Shown: positions 9,177-18,103 of the stretch, one piece after another
How positions within the stretch are numbered: the stretch's first letter is position 1
How the letters are laid out: every line of letters starts with the position of its first letter
From: Actinoplanes aureus
Lineage (GTDB): Bacteria > Actinomycetota > Actinomycetes > Mycobacteriales > Micromonosporaceae
NCBI RefSeq assembly: GCF_015704865.1
Contig: NZ_JADQTO010000012.1
Coordinates: 62,001-126,000 of the forward strand
Reading direction: 5' to 3'
DNA length: 64,000 bases
Translations under genes and position numbers: made by a program
Notes under the pieces: model-generated
Told to the model about the DNA's origin: nothing
Databases searched by the model: none
The model's input: the letters and a program-made list of their open reading frames with translations, nothing else

Positions 9177-9409
9177 CCCCTCCCCCCGAACCTCGGCGGC
9201 CGACGTTCAGGCACGCCGCCATCATCCCGACCTTACAAATCGATCACGCACGCCTACCGCCAATCCGCCAAAACCGTCACGCCAGCACGGGCCGTCAGCG
9301 CTGTCTTCCACCGACGTGGCCACACCGACTCTGCGTATTGCCGACGCTCGGCCGACCCGGAACCTTACGGAAACCAGGTTGTAGCTGCCGAAAATTCCAT
9401 CCGGGCAGG

Positions 9410-9940
9410 TCAGGCGGCACGATCGTATTCGTGGAGGATGCCGCCGAGGCGGTCATTTCGGTGCATGTTCAGGTGGGCGAGCCGGTCCGGGTTGGTGATC
9501 GGTTCGGGCGGCGGGGCGAGTGGCCGGACGTTCGCGATGTCCTGATGAGGCCGGTGGCTGTTGTAGAAGGCCTCGTACTCGCGCAGCGCGTACAGCAGAT
9601 GTCGCTGGTTGAGGATCAAGGTCCGGTCGAGCAGTTCGCGCCGGCAGGTCCGGGCCCAGCCCGGTCACGGATCAGGTACTTCACTCGGCACCCGGCGTCC
9701 TCGAGGTCCATCGCAAGGTTGCGGGCGGTCTGGGTCACCCACGCGGTGCTCGGGTGCGCGGTCGCGCCGAGGATCCGGATGCGGCGGCTGGCATGCTCAA
9801 TGACTGCCAGGACGTACAGCCTCGTACCGGTCAGGTGACAGTCTCGATGAAGTCCGCGGCCAGCAGCGCCTCGGCCTGCGAACGCAGGACTTCGTCCAGG
9901 GTGGTGGCTGCCCTGAAGCGGCGCGCTATCTGACCAGCAC
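9410..9940 (-). pseudogene. Broken transposase (integrase-core type) with frameshift and internal deletion
   Basis: Three minus-strand pieces of one DDE/rve transposase can be read in order. The first is LRSQAEALLAADFIETVT (about 9900-9840), ended by a TGA where one base seems lost. The next frame gives TGTRLYVLAVIEHASRRIR through YLIRDR (9835 to about 9660). After a jump to a third frame comes ARTCRRELLDRTLILNQRHL through RPHQDIANVRPL and GGILHEYDRAA, ending at 9410. In intact relatives roughly 40-50 residues, including a catalytic Asp, separate RDR from CRRELLDR; here they are absent. Not functional. The N-terminal helix-turn-helix part was not found. Confidence 0.85.
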
Positions 9941-10027
9941 GGACGTATTTGTCGGCAGGTACACGGTCGACATCGCCGATTACGTGGTCGGGCTCTGTTG
10001 CGTCGGACGATCAGGCAGGGTTGACCG

Positions 10028-10511
10028 GTGAAGTCGGTGGCTCGGTCTCGTTCCTGTTCTCCTCCTCGCTCGGCATTCGCCGCGTTTCGTTTCCCGGCCG
10101 AGGTGATCGTGGGAGCGGTGCGCTGGTACCTGCGCTACGGCCTGTCGTACCGCGACGTCGAGGAACTGCTCGCCGAGCGTGGGATCGACGTCGACCAAGT
10201 GACCGTCTACCGGTGGTTTGTAGACGACCGACGCCGCACCGGGCTACCCGGCCGTGCTCGAAGAACTGATCCCGGCGGCGGGGCACCACGTCGAGCGGTA
10301 TGCCAACCATCCGATAGAAGCCGATCACGGCCAGCTCAAGCGCCGACTGAGACCGATGGGCGGACAGCAAACCGATCGGACGGCACAGGTGGTGATCGCC
10401 GGCCATGCCTTCGTACAGAATCCGCGCCGCGCCCACTACGAACCTGGAGCCGACGCCCGACCCGCACTGCGGGTCAACATGGCGTTCAGCGAACTCGCCC
10501 CGGCGGTCTGA
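10028..10511 (+). pseudogene. IS6-family transposase remnant lacking its catalytic core
   Basis: The N-terminal part (FRFPAEVIVGAVRWYLRYG, LSYRDVEELLAERGIDVDQV, TVYRWFVD) runs from 10028 to about 10230. The reading then shifts to TDAAPGYPAVLEELIPAAGH, NHPIEADHGQLKRRLRPMGG and TAQVVIAGHAFVQN, ending at 10511. In intact IS6/IS26-type transposases about 60-70 residues lie between WFVDETYVK and the second catalytic Asp (VTDxAxxYP). Here they are deleted with a frame change at about 10227-10235, so the DDE centre is split and the protein cannot be made. Confidence 0.85.
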
Positions 10512-10559
10512 CCGCACCGGGCCGGGCACAGCGCGTCCGCCGATCTCGCAACGCAACAA

Positions 10560-10661
10560 CGCCACCGCCAGGACGTGGCCGAGCCGATAATCGCGCAACG
10601 TGGCGGCCAGGTGCGGATCACCGCCGTAAGCTTCGTCGCCGGCGACCCACCGGCAGGGCAA
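10560..10661 (-). pseudogene. Short IS701-like transposase fragment
   Basis: The minus strand encodes CRWVAGDEAYGGDPHLAATL followed by RDYRLGHVLAVA. This matches the DDE-endonuclease stretch of IS701-type transposases, where a W(V/A)xxDExYG motif carries a catalytic acidic residue. Only about 34 residues remain, flanked by unrelated remnants. Family assignment is from motif memory and would need a profile search. Confidence 0.55.
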
Positions 10662-10664
10662 CAA

Positions 10665-10820
10665 CGCTGCCTGGAATGGCTGACCCGCTTCCGCCGGCTG
10701 GTCCGCCGCCACGAACGCATCGGTTTCCACTACCTCGGACTCCTACGCCTAGCCTGCGCTCTGATCTGCTACCGCCGCGCTGACCGGCTCGGCCTGTTGG
10801 CCAGCAACAACTCCAACTGA
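10665..10820 (+). pseudogene. C-terminal fragment of an IS5-family transposase
   Basis: Residues CLEWLTRFRRLVRRHERIGF followed by HYLGLLRLACALICYRRADR resemble the C-terminal end of IS5/IS427-type transposases (Glu of the DDE triad, basic stretch, LACALIC). The stop is at 10818-10820. The upstream portion is missing and replaced by the oppositely oriented IS701-like piece, so elements have inserted into or deleted across each other here. Confidence 0.6.
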
Positions 10821-11055
10821 CACACGGTCTTAGTCCACTAGGACTTCAACACCGGGTTTCAGATCCCCACGGACTGGCCGTAGGCCCTGCCCGGTGACCG
10901 GCGTGCGCCCGAAGGGCACGAACCGGCCGACCCCGCTGGCCCCGACCCTCGGACAGGAGCGGGCCCTGCCCATCGTTGTCCCCGGACGGCCCGGCCGCTG
11001 CGAGCCCGCCCGGCGACGTTCACGTGCTGACCGGGAAGGCCGCCTCGCTCCGGCG

Positions 11056-11061
11056 TAGGTT
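11056..11061 (+). promoter_or_regulatory. Leaderless-type -10 box of the cupin gene
   Basis: TAGGTT lies seven bases ahead of the ATG at 11069, and no Shine-Dalgarno sequence is present. This matches the TAnnnT-N6/7-start layout of actinobacterial leaderless transcripts. No clear -35 box is visible. Confidence 0.45.
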
Positions 11062-11068
11062 TTGATCC

Positions 11069-11557
11069 ATGACTTATCCACCTCCGCTGTACCACGGCAC
11101 TGAAGGCGAGAACAGCGCGATCTACCGGCCGGACGGCACCGAGCCGGAGCTTGTCTATCCGAACGGCACCCGCGTGCACTACCTGTCCTCGGGCGCGTCG
11201 ACCGGCGGGCTCTTCGGGCTCTACCGGTGGGAGTGCGGGCCGGGTGTGACCGGGCCGGATCCGCACTTTCACCGAACCATCACCGAGTCGTTCTACATCC
11301 TGTCCGGCAGCATGCAGATCTACAACGGTGAGAAGTGGATCGAGACCGAGCCAGGCGACTACGTGCACGTGCCGGCCGGCGGCGTCCACGGGTTCAAGAA
11401 CAGGTCGGGGGAGCCGGCCTCGATGCTGCTGCACTTCTCGCCGGGGGCGCCGCGGGAGGGCTACTTCGAAGGCCTGGTCCGGCTGGCGCAGATGAGTGAG
11501 GAGGAGCGGACCGCTTTCTATCTCGAGCACGACAACCACTGGCTCGAGGAGAAGTGA
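11069..11557 (+). CDS. Cupin-domain protein
   Basis: Single-domain cupin of 162 residues, probably cytoplasmic (no signal peptide). The beta-barrel metal motifs are PHFHRTITESFYILSGS (motif 1, with His and Glu ligands) at about residues 67-85 and PGDYVHVPAGGVHGFKN (motif 2) at about 100-116. The C-terminal tail is acidic and helical (EEERTAFYLEHDNHWLEE). Similar small cupins act as dioxygenase-like or sugar-isomerase-like enzymes or as sensors; no substrate can be assigned. It stands alone between the transposase graveyard and a convergent protease gene. Confidence 0.88.
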   Translation: MTYPPPLYHGTEGENSAIYRPDGTEPELVYPNGTRVHYLSSGASTGGLFGLYRWECGPGVTGPDPHFHRTITESFYILSGSMQIYNGEKWIETEPGDYVHVPAGGVHGFKNRSGEPASMLLHFSPGAPREGYFEGLVRLAQMSEEERTAFYLEHDNHWLEEK

Positions 11558-11579
11558 GCGGCCCGCTCCTGGCGTCACC

Positions 11580-14500
11580 TCACCGCAGCGCGTAGGCCCT
11601 GATCAGGGTCTGCTCCACGGTGTTGCCGGCGGTGTCGGCGGCGGACACCCGCAGCGAGGCGAAGCCCGCGCCCCGCGGATGGTGGACCGTCGCGACCCGC
11701 CGGTCGCCGGTGCCGGTGACGGCGGCCTTCTGCCAGGTCTTGCCGTCGTCGTAGGAGACGTCGACCTGGACCGAGCGGATCCGTCCCACCTGGGCGCCGG
11801 GCTGGTGCTCGACGATCACCGGGATCTCGAAGCGGCGGCCGGCCGGCGCGGTGTTGCGGTCGTCCAGGCGCGGCGCGAACCGTACGGTGTGCACCGGCAG
11901 CCGCTGGAACCGCTCAGCGGCGACATGGCCGGAGCGGAACGTCCACGCCGCGCGAATCTCGGTGGAGAGGGTGTGCGGCGCGCCGCGCGTCGACGTCGCC
12001 ACCACCCGGTAGGTGGCCGGTTCGGGCGGGACCTCGTACTCGTAGCCCTCGCCGAGCTTGGTGCCGTTGCGGTACAGCTCGACCTGCTCGGTCGCCACCC
12101 AGGAGAACCCGGGGTGTCCGCTTCCGTCACCGGAGAGCGGCGGATAGACGATCATGAAGTCGCCCTGCCGGGTCACCCAGACCACTTCCTGCGGCGGCTG
12201 GGTCACGTTCGGGCCGAAGGCCGCCCCGTTCCACTGCTGGCGGTAGGTGCGGCCGGCCCGGACCGGCTGCCGGGCGGCGTCCAGCTCGCTGACCGTCTCC
12301 GGGAAGGTTTCGCCGGCCGGTGGCTTCTCCTGGAAGAAGATGGAGCCCCACTGCGTCTGCGGGTTGACGTAGTCGGTGCGGCGGAACGGCAGGTCGAACG
12401 AGATCGGTATGAGCCAGGCGCTGCTCTCCGTGGTGAACTGGGCGAGGTTGCCCTTGGCGCCGCGTACGCCGGTCGCCTCGGCGGCGTACGACGCGTTGAG
12501 GGTGGCCAGTTCGGACAGGCGGGGCGCCTTGCGCAGGCCGCGGAACATCCGGCCGGGGTTGAAGTAGGCCAGTTCGGTGACGTACGGGCTGTTGTGGAAG
12601 TCCCCGGCGGCACCAGGTACGCCGAACGTGCCGTTGACCGACGCCAGGAACGACGGGTCGGAGACGCCGGAGATCGGGCCGGCGTACGCCTCGTCGAAGG
12701 TCGCCGTCACGATGCCGGTGGCGTATCCGACGGCCTCGGTCAGCCAGTCGGCGTTGACGGCGGCGAACGCCGTGCCGGCACCCGCCTGCGGTGCGGACAG
12801 CCGGACCGGGCCGGCCCGGCGGGCGTCGATCGTGATCGTGCGGTCCCCGTCGACGACCACGACGGACTCGGCCATCAGGGTGGTGTCCTCCGGATCACCG
12901 TTCTCGTCCTCGGCGCCGAGGATCCAGCTGGTCAGGCCGTACCGCCCGGCCGGGACGCGCAGGACCTCGGTGGCCGCCTCCGCACGGCCTTCGATGACCT
13001 TGAGCCGGTCCAGCCCGAGCAGGAGGACGGTGTGGTTCAGGTTCGGCGAGCCGTCCCGGTTGATCGTCCGGATCGTCACGTCGTAGCTCTCCACCTCCTT
13101 GTCGATGCCGATCGGGGTGGAGACGCGTACGCCGCCGGCCGCCGTGGCGGTGAGATAGCCGCCGAGCGGGCCGTCCGGCTCGGGGCCGCGGGTGTCAGCG
13201 GTGACCGTGGTGGCCGCGGTACCGCCGGCCGGAACGGTGAGCGTCGAGGCCGCCACGGTGAACGGCCCGCCGGAGACGGTCAGCGTCAGCTCGACCGCCG
13301 TCGTACCGGAGTTGCGATAGGTGACCGGACGCGTGACCGGCTGGTCGTCGTCGTGCGGCCAGCGCTGCACCCCGAAGCTGATGCTGCCCTGGTCGACGGT
13401 GACCGTCTGGGTGATCTGCCGGGCCACGTCGACCCGGCCGGCGCCCTGGTCGAAGGAGTTCACACCGGCGGTCGGCTTCGCCGACGCCATCAGGGTGTTC
13501 TTGCGCAGCCGCGACGACCAGTCCGGGTGCTGCTGGACCAGGATGGCGGCGGCGCCCGCGACGTGCGGCGCGGACATCGAGGTGCCGGAGAGCGTCGAGT
13601 AGCCGGCCACCGGTGCCGGGCCGCCGATGACGTCGTGCGCGGCCTTGGCGGCCACGATGCCGACGCCCGGCGCGGTGATGTCCGGCTTCATGGCGCCGTC
13701 GCCGACGCGCGGGCCGCGGCTGGAGAAGTCGGCGAGGCTGTCGTCGCGCTCCACGGCGCCGACCGACAGGGCCGCGTCGGCGCTGGACGGTGACCCGATC
13801 GAGCCGGCGCCCTCGAACCCGGAGTTGCCGGCCGACATCACGAACAGCGTGTCGTGCTGCTCGGTGAGCTCGTTGACGGCCTGTTCGAGCGGGTCGACCT
13901 CCGGGGTGTCCGGAGCGCCGAGGCTCATGCTCACCACCGGGGCACGCTCGGCCGCCCAGATCATGCCTTCCAGGATCTGCGAGTCCATGCAGAACTCCGG
14001 CCCGCACACCTTGCCGATCAGCAGTTTCGCGCCGGGCGCCACACCCTTGTACCGGCCGCCGGACGCGGCGCCGGTTCCGGCGACGGTCGACGCGACGTGG
14101 GTGCCGTGCCCGACCTCGTCGTCGACGCTGCCCGAGCCGGTGAAGTCCCGCGTCCCGGCGATCTGTCCGGCGAAGTCGGGGTGGGTCAGGTCGATGCCGC
14201 TGTCCAGGACGGCCACGGTCACGCCGGTGCCGTCGTAGCCGGCCTGCCAGGCGGTGGGTGCGCCGATCTGCGGCACGCTGCGGTCCAGGTTCAGTTTCCG
14301 CTTGCCGTCCAGCCAGACCTTCCGTACGCCGGTGCGCAGGGTGCGCGCATCGGCGGAGCCGGTGGTGAGCGACGACCAGAGCTCGCTGCGGGCCTGGCGG
14401 TCGGCGCGGACCGCGAGAACTCCCACAGCAGACAGATCGCGCGTAACCCGCGCTTCCCCCGCGGAAAGCGCGGATCGTGCGCCCGGGGCGCCGCCGTCGG

Positions 14501-14867
14501 GATACGCGACGAGCAGCGGAAGCTCGTCGCCGGTGCCGAGTGCGGCGAGTTCGGTGACGTCGAACAGCCGCTTGTCGAGGCGACCGTCGCGGAGCAGGGC
14601 GAGCGCGTCGGACGGGATGACGTACCGGTGCTCGCCGATGGTCTGTGTCAAGAAGCGGATCTTGCCGCGGCCCGCGCCGGGCTTCACCGACATGGCCTTG
14701 CCGTGCAGCGTGACCCGGTCGCCGGTGATCAGTGTGACCGGCTTGGCCGGGGCCGCTACCTGCGGTCGCGCGGCCGCGGCGGGTGCCGGTGCGGCCGCGG
14801 CCGGGGCGGACAGCACGCTCAGGCCGAGGATGGTGGTGGTCAACAGGGCTGGCAGTCTTCTACGCAT
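11580..14867 (-). CDS. Large secreted S8 (subtilisin-like) serine protease
   Basis: Secreted protease of 1095 residues. The signal peptide ends at about residue 26 (LSVLSAPAAAA). A prodomain-like region (about 30-200) precedes the S8 domain, whose catalytic residues are visible: Asp222 in VAVLDSGIDLTHPDF, His254 in VGHGTHVAS and Ser430 in SGTSMSAPHVAG. The remaining 600 or so residues contain Ig-like and jelly-roll-type modules, a layout common in actinomycete subtilases of about 1100 residues. The start ATG has GGGAGGC a few bases upstream. It is transcribed towards the cupin gene. Likely a nutritional exoprotease; specificity is unknown. Confidence 0.95.
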   Translation of the reverse strand: MRRRLPALLTTTILGLSVLSAPAAAAPAPAAAARPQVAAPAKPVTLITGDRVTLHGKAMSVKPGAGRGKIRFLTQTIGEHRYVIPSDALALLRDGRLDKRLFDVTELAALGTGDELPLLVAYPDGGAPGARSALSAGEARVTRDLSAVGVLAVRADRQARSELWSSLTTGSADARTLRTGVRKVWLDGKRKLNLDRSVPQIGAPTAWQAGYDGTGVTVAVLDSGIDLTHPDFAGQIAGTRDFTGSGSVDDEVGHGTHVASTVAGTGAASGGRYKGVAPGAKLLIGKVCGPEFCMDSQILEGMIWAAERAPVVSMSLGAPDTPEVDPLEQAVNELTEQHDTLFVMSAGNSGFEGAGSIGSPSSADAALSVGAVERDDSLADFSSRGPRVGDGAMKPDITAPGVGIVAAKAAHDVIGGPAPVAGYSTLSGTSMSAPHVAGAAAILVQQHPDWSSRLRKNTLMASAKPTAGVNSFDQGAGRVDVARQITQTVTVDQGSISFGVQRWPHDDDQPVTRPVTYRNSGTTAVELTLTVSGGPFTVAASTLTVPAGGTAATTVTADTRGPEPDGPLGGYLTATAAGGVRVSTPIGIDKEVESYDVTIRTINRDGSPNLNHTVLLLGLDRLKVIEGRAEAATEVLRVPAGRYGLTSWILGAEDENGDPEDTTLMAESVVVVDGDRTITIDARRAGPVRLSAPQAGAGTAFAAVNADWLTEAVGYATGIVTATFDEAYAGPISGVSDPSFLASVNGTFGVPGAAGDFHNSPYVTELAYFNPGRMFRGLRKAPRLSELATLNASYAAEATGVRGAKGNLAQFTTESSAWLIPISFDLPFRRTDYVNPQTQWGSIFFQEKPPAGETFPETVSELDAARQPVRAGRTYRQQWNGAAFGPNVTQPPQEVVWVTRQGDFMIVYPPLSGDGSGHPGFSWVATEQVELYRNGTKLGEGYEYEVPPEPATYRVVATSTRGAPHTLSTEIRAAWTFRSGHVAAERFQRLPVHTVRFAPRLDDRNTAPAGRRFEIPVIVEHQPGAQVGRIRSVQVDVSYDDGKTWQKAAVTGTGDRRVATVHHPRGAGFASLRVSAADTAGNTVEQTLIRAYALR

Positions 14868-14928
14868 CGATGCCTCCCGTGCCGGGACCGTCCCGGCCTG
14901 ACATCGACCATCGCAGATGTTTTTCGGT

Positions 14929-16809
14929 TTATCTGCCCCGTACCGCGGAGACCGTGGTGTGCCGGCGCCGGCCCGGCCGGGCCTCGTCCAGGCGCTGGTT
15001 CAGGGCGACCGCGGCGTCGATCAGGGCCAGGTGGGTGAAGGCCTGCGGGAAGTTGCCCAGCTGCTCACCGGTCAGCCCGATCTCCTCGGAGAACAGGCCC
15101 AGATGGTTGCCGTAGGTGAGCATCTTCTCGAAGGTGAGCCGCGCCTTGTCCAGCTCGCCGGCCCCGGCTAGGGCGGTGACGTACTGGAACGTGCACAGCG
15201 AGAAGGTGCCCTCGTCCCCGCGCAGGCCGTCCGGGGAGGCGCCCGGGTCGTAGCGGTAGACCAGACTGTCGGTGACCAGCTCGTCCTCCATGGCGCGCAG
15301 CGTGGAGGTCCACATCGGATCGGTCGGCGTGATGAAGCCGACCGTGGGCATGCGCAGCAGCGACGAGTCCAGGACGTCGGTCTCGTAGTGCTGCCGGAAG
15401 GCCTTCCGGCCCGGGCTCCAGCCGCGCTGCATGATCTCGTCGTAGATGGCGTCACGTTCGCGCCGCCAGTTCTCCAGCGGAGCCGGCCGGCCGTGCTCGG
15501 TGGCCATCCGCAGGCCGCGGTCCAGGGCGACCCAGCACATCAGGCGGCCGTAGGTGAAGTTCTGGCGGCCGCCGCGGGTCTCCCAGATGCCCTCGTCCGG
15601 CTGGGACCAGTTGCCGGCCACCCAGTCGAGCAGGTCGCGGATCGCCAGCCAGCCCTGGTGGCCGGGGATGAGGCCGTGGCGGTGGCCGACGTACAGGCTG
15701 TCCAGCGCCTCGCCGTAGATGTCCAGCTGGAGCTGGCCGGCCGCGCCGTTGCCGATCCGGACCGGTGCCGAACCCCGGTAGCCGGACCAGTGCGGCAGCG
15801 TCTCCTCGATCAGGTCGCTGGAGCCGTCGACCCGGTACATCAGGCGCAGCGGGCCGCTGGAGTCCTTCTCGTTCTGCTCGTGGACCCGGTCGCGCAGCCA
15901 GCGGGCCAGTCCGGCGGCCTCGTCGGTGAAGCCGAGCGAGAGCAGCGAGTAGACCGAGAACGACGCGTCGCGTACCCAGGTGTAGCGGTAGTCCCAGTTG
16001 CGTTCGCCGCCGAGCTGCTCGGGCAGGGCGGCGGTCGGCGCGGCCACCAGGGCGCCGGTGGGTGCATACGTCATCAGCTTCAGCGTGATCGCCGAGCGGT
16101 GCACCATCTCCCGCCACCGGCCGTCGTACGTGCATCCGGCCAGCCACCCCGACCAGAAGTCGACGGTGTCGTCGAACAGCCGCAGCGCCTCGGCCACCCG
16201 CAGCTCGCGCACCTGCCGGGCGCCGGTCTCCAGCGCCAGGCCGCGTACCTGCCCGGCGGCCAGCCGCAGCTCGCCGCGGACGTCGCCGTTGTCGTCCACC
16301 CACGACCGGCCGAGGTGCTCGTCGTCCGGTTCGCGGATCAGCCGGACGGTCAGGGCGTTGCGGGCGCCCTCGAAGACCACCCCGTCGTCGGTGGCGTGGG
16401 TCTTGTGCGGTTCCCGGCCGTAGTCGAACCGGGGAGCGATGTGTATGGCGAAGGTGATCTCGCCGCGTACGCACCGGACCAGCCGGACCAGCCGGTGCCG
16501 GTCGGACGCCGTGTCACCGGCGGCGACCGGCATGAAGTCGACGACCTCGCCGACCCCGCCGGCGGTCAGGAACCGGGTGACGAGCACCGCGGTGTCCGGC
16601 AGGTAGAGCTGCTTGGAGGTGAACGCCTCAGCGGTGGGCCGGGTCTTCAGGTGACCACCCCGCTCGGCGTCGAGCAGCGCGCCGAAGACGCTCGGCGAGT
16701 CGAACCGGGGCGCGCACCACCAGTCGACGGTGCCCTCCGTGGTGACCAGGGCGGCGGTCTGCAGGTCACCGATCAGCCCGTGGTCGGCGATGAGCGGGTA
16801 GTCAGCCAT
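14929..16809 (-). CDS. Glycoside hydrolase family 15 (glucoamylase/trehalase type)
   Basis: Cytosolic alpha-glucosidase of 626 residues; no signal peptide. The N-terminal trehalase-like beta domain begins DYPLIADHGLIGDLQTAALV with TVDWWCAPRFDSPSVFG. The (alpha/alpha)6 catalytic domain holds GERNWDYRYTWVRDASFS and PDEGIWETRGGRQNFTYGR (general-acid Glu), and near the C-terminus DEGTFSLCTFQYV (base Glu region). I chose the ATG at 16809 because the family protein begins there; an ATG at 16848 adds 13 residues and neither has a strong ribosome site. Family members act on trehalose or maltodextrins; which one applies cannot be read from sequence. Confidence 0.9.
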   Translation of the reverse strand: MADYPLIADHGLIGDLQTAALVTTEGTVDWWCAPRFDSPSVFGALLDAERGGHLKTRPTAEAFTSKQLYLPDTAVLVTRFLTAGGVGEVVDFMPVAAGDTASDRHRLVRLVRCVRGEITFAIHIAPRFDYGREPHKTHATDDGVVFEGARNALTVRLIREPDDEHLGRSWVDDNGDVRGELRLAAGQVRGLALETGARQVRELRVAEALRLFDDTVDFWSGWLAGCTYDGRWREMVHRSAITLKLMTYAPTGALVAAPTAALPEQLGGERNWDYRYTWVRDASFSVYSLLSLGFTDEAAGLARWLRDRVHEQNEKDSSGPLRLMYRVDGSSDLIEETLPHWSGYRGSAPVRIGNGAAGQLQLDIYGEALDSLYVGHRHGLIPGHQGWLAIRDLLDWVAGNWSQPDEGIWETRGGRQNFTYGRLMCWVALDRGLRMATEHGRPAPLENWRRERDAIYDEIMQRGWSPGRKAFRQHYETDVLDSSLLRMPTVGFITPTDPMWTSTLRAMEDELVTDSLVYRYDPGASPDGLRGDEGTFSLCTFQYVTALAGAGELDKARLTFEKMLTYGNHLGLFSEEIGLTGEQLGNFPQAFTHLALIDAAVALNQRLDEARPGRRRHTTVSAVRGR

Positions 16810-16883
16810 GCTGGCAAGAATGCGACCGGCCGCCCGGCCCGGCATCATTCCGCACGGATGAGTTCAGCGGCCGTGCCGCCGGG

Positions 16884-17939
16884 TCAGGGTGGCGAGCGCC
16901 GGCGCCACCAGGCGCGCCACGAGCGGGCACCCGGCGGGCCCAGCCGCAGCGCTCCGCTGACGATCGCGTGCCGGTCGCGGACGGTGACCGCCGGAGGCAG
17001 ACCGGCGGCGACCAGGGCGGCCTCGACGGCGGGCCGGGCGCCGTCGTCGCCGACCAGCACGACGGCGCCGATGTCGCGGCGGTCCAGGGTGGCGTCGGCG
17101 AGCAGCTGTTTCACCGTCTCGTCGAGGCGGCCCAGGTGGGCGGCGGTGGCCGCGATCAGATCCTCGCGGGTGAGCATGACGGCCGGGTGCGGCTCGGGCA
17201 GCAGGACCGGCGCGTGCGGCCGCACGGCGAGGGCGGTACGGGCCTGCTGGATCTCCCGGACGACCCGCCAGTCGTCGAGGGCCGCGGCCGGGTCGGTGCC
17301 GGGGGCGGCGCGTTCGGCGGCGAGCCGGATGAGGGCCTCGTCGACGGTGGGGGAGTCGGGGTCGCGTACCTCGGCGGTGGCGAGTTGCCGGTAACCGCGG
17401 GCCACCTCCAGGACGGTGAGCTCCGGGGTGGCCTCGCCGGTGGCGCAGACCGCCACGTACGGCCCGGCGCCGGCGAGCACGGCGGCCGCGGCCGCCCCGG
17501 TGACGATCTCCGGGGCCGGCAGTCCGGCGCGGGCGGCCGCCTGGTGCAGGCGCTGCCGGGCGGCTGGTCCCCACAGCCGCGCGGTGACCACAGTGAGCGC
17601 GGAGACCGGTGTGCCGGCCCGCGCGGACGCCGCCGCCGCGACGTGGGCGAGCACCGCCCCGACCGCGTCGACCGGGTCGAACCGGGCGCCCGGGGCCGGA
17701 ACGCCGGTGTGCAGCAGGGTCATCGGGTCGGGCCGGTAGCCCTCGGGCAGTCGCACGCTCGCGGCCAGGGCCGGGGTTCCGATGCTCAGGGCGCGGGTGT
17801 CGGGGTCCTGGTAGACGCCGCTGGGAAAGCGGGTCTCGCCGTCGAAGACGACAGAGTGCACGGCCCCGGCGGTCTCATACACCGCGGTGGTCCACCAGGC
17901 GGCGATGTCGACTGCCAGGCGAAGATCCCCGACGGACAT
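16884..17939 (-). CDS. Degenerate Hsp70/actin-like ATPase-fold protein
   Basis: A 351-residue protein with the outline of an Hsp70 nucleotide-binding domain: an N-terminal phosphate-1-like strand (LRLAVDIAAWWTTAVYE), a C-terminal adenosine-type loop (IGAVVLVGDDGARPAVEAAL) and many Ala-rich helices. The consensus phosphate-binding glycines of DnaK (DLGTT, GGT/SR) are missing or altered, and there is no substrate-binding domain, so activity as a chaperone is unlikely. The start ATG at 17939 is preferred over 17999 because homology-like sequence begins at SVGDLRLAVD. Actinomycetes carry many such proteins near regulators or membrane proteins. Function unknown. Confidence 0.6.
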   Translation of the reverse strand: MSVGDLRLAVDIAAWWTTAVYETAGAVHSVVFDGETRFPSGVYQDPDTRALSIGTPALAASVRLPEGYRPDPMTLLHTGVPAPGARFDPVDAVGAVLAHVAAAASARAGTPVSALTVVTARLWGPAARQRLHQAAARAGLPAPEIVTGAAAAAVLAGAGPYVAVCATGEATPELTVLEVARGYRQLATAEVRDPDSPTVDEALIRLAAERAAPGTDPAAALDDWRVVREIQQARTALAVRPHAPVLLPEPHPAVMLTREDLIAATAAHLGRLDETVKQLLADATLDRRDIGAVVLVGDDGARPAVEAALVAAGLPPAVTVRDRHAIVSGALRLGPPGARSWRAWWRRRSPP

Positions 17940-18025
17940 GTCCGGCAGTGTCGCAAAGGGACGGTGGACGGATGGTTCCGACCGGGATCTTCTTCGCATA
18001 GTGCCAGATCGATTGTTCCGAGTGG

Positions 18026-18095
18026 CCGGATAGATCGTCCGGAAGGTAAGGAATGGGGGATCGGTGCGATGAGCGTCGATATGATCCGCTAGCCT
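18026..18095 (+). promoter_or_regulatory. Candidate control region for the small membrane protein gene
   Basis: CCGGA at 18026-18030 and TCCGG at 18038-18042 form an inverted repeat. TAGCCT at 18090-18095 lies eight bases before the GTG at 18104 and can serve as a -10 box of a leaderless or near-leaderless transcript; TATGAT at 18080-18085 is an alternative. No strong -35 is visible. Confidence 0.35.
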
Positions 18096-18103
18096 CTCGC
18101 GGC

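Noticed and set aside
10832..10845. AGTCC-ACTA-GGACT inverted repeat after the IS5-like fragment, possibly an IS end
   Set aside because: No matching partner repeat was found at the other side of the remnants, so it is not called as a terminal repeat.
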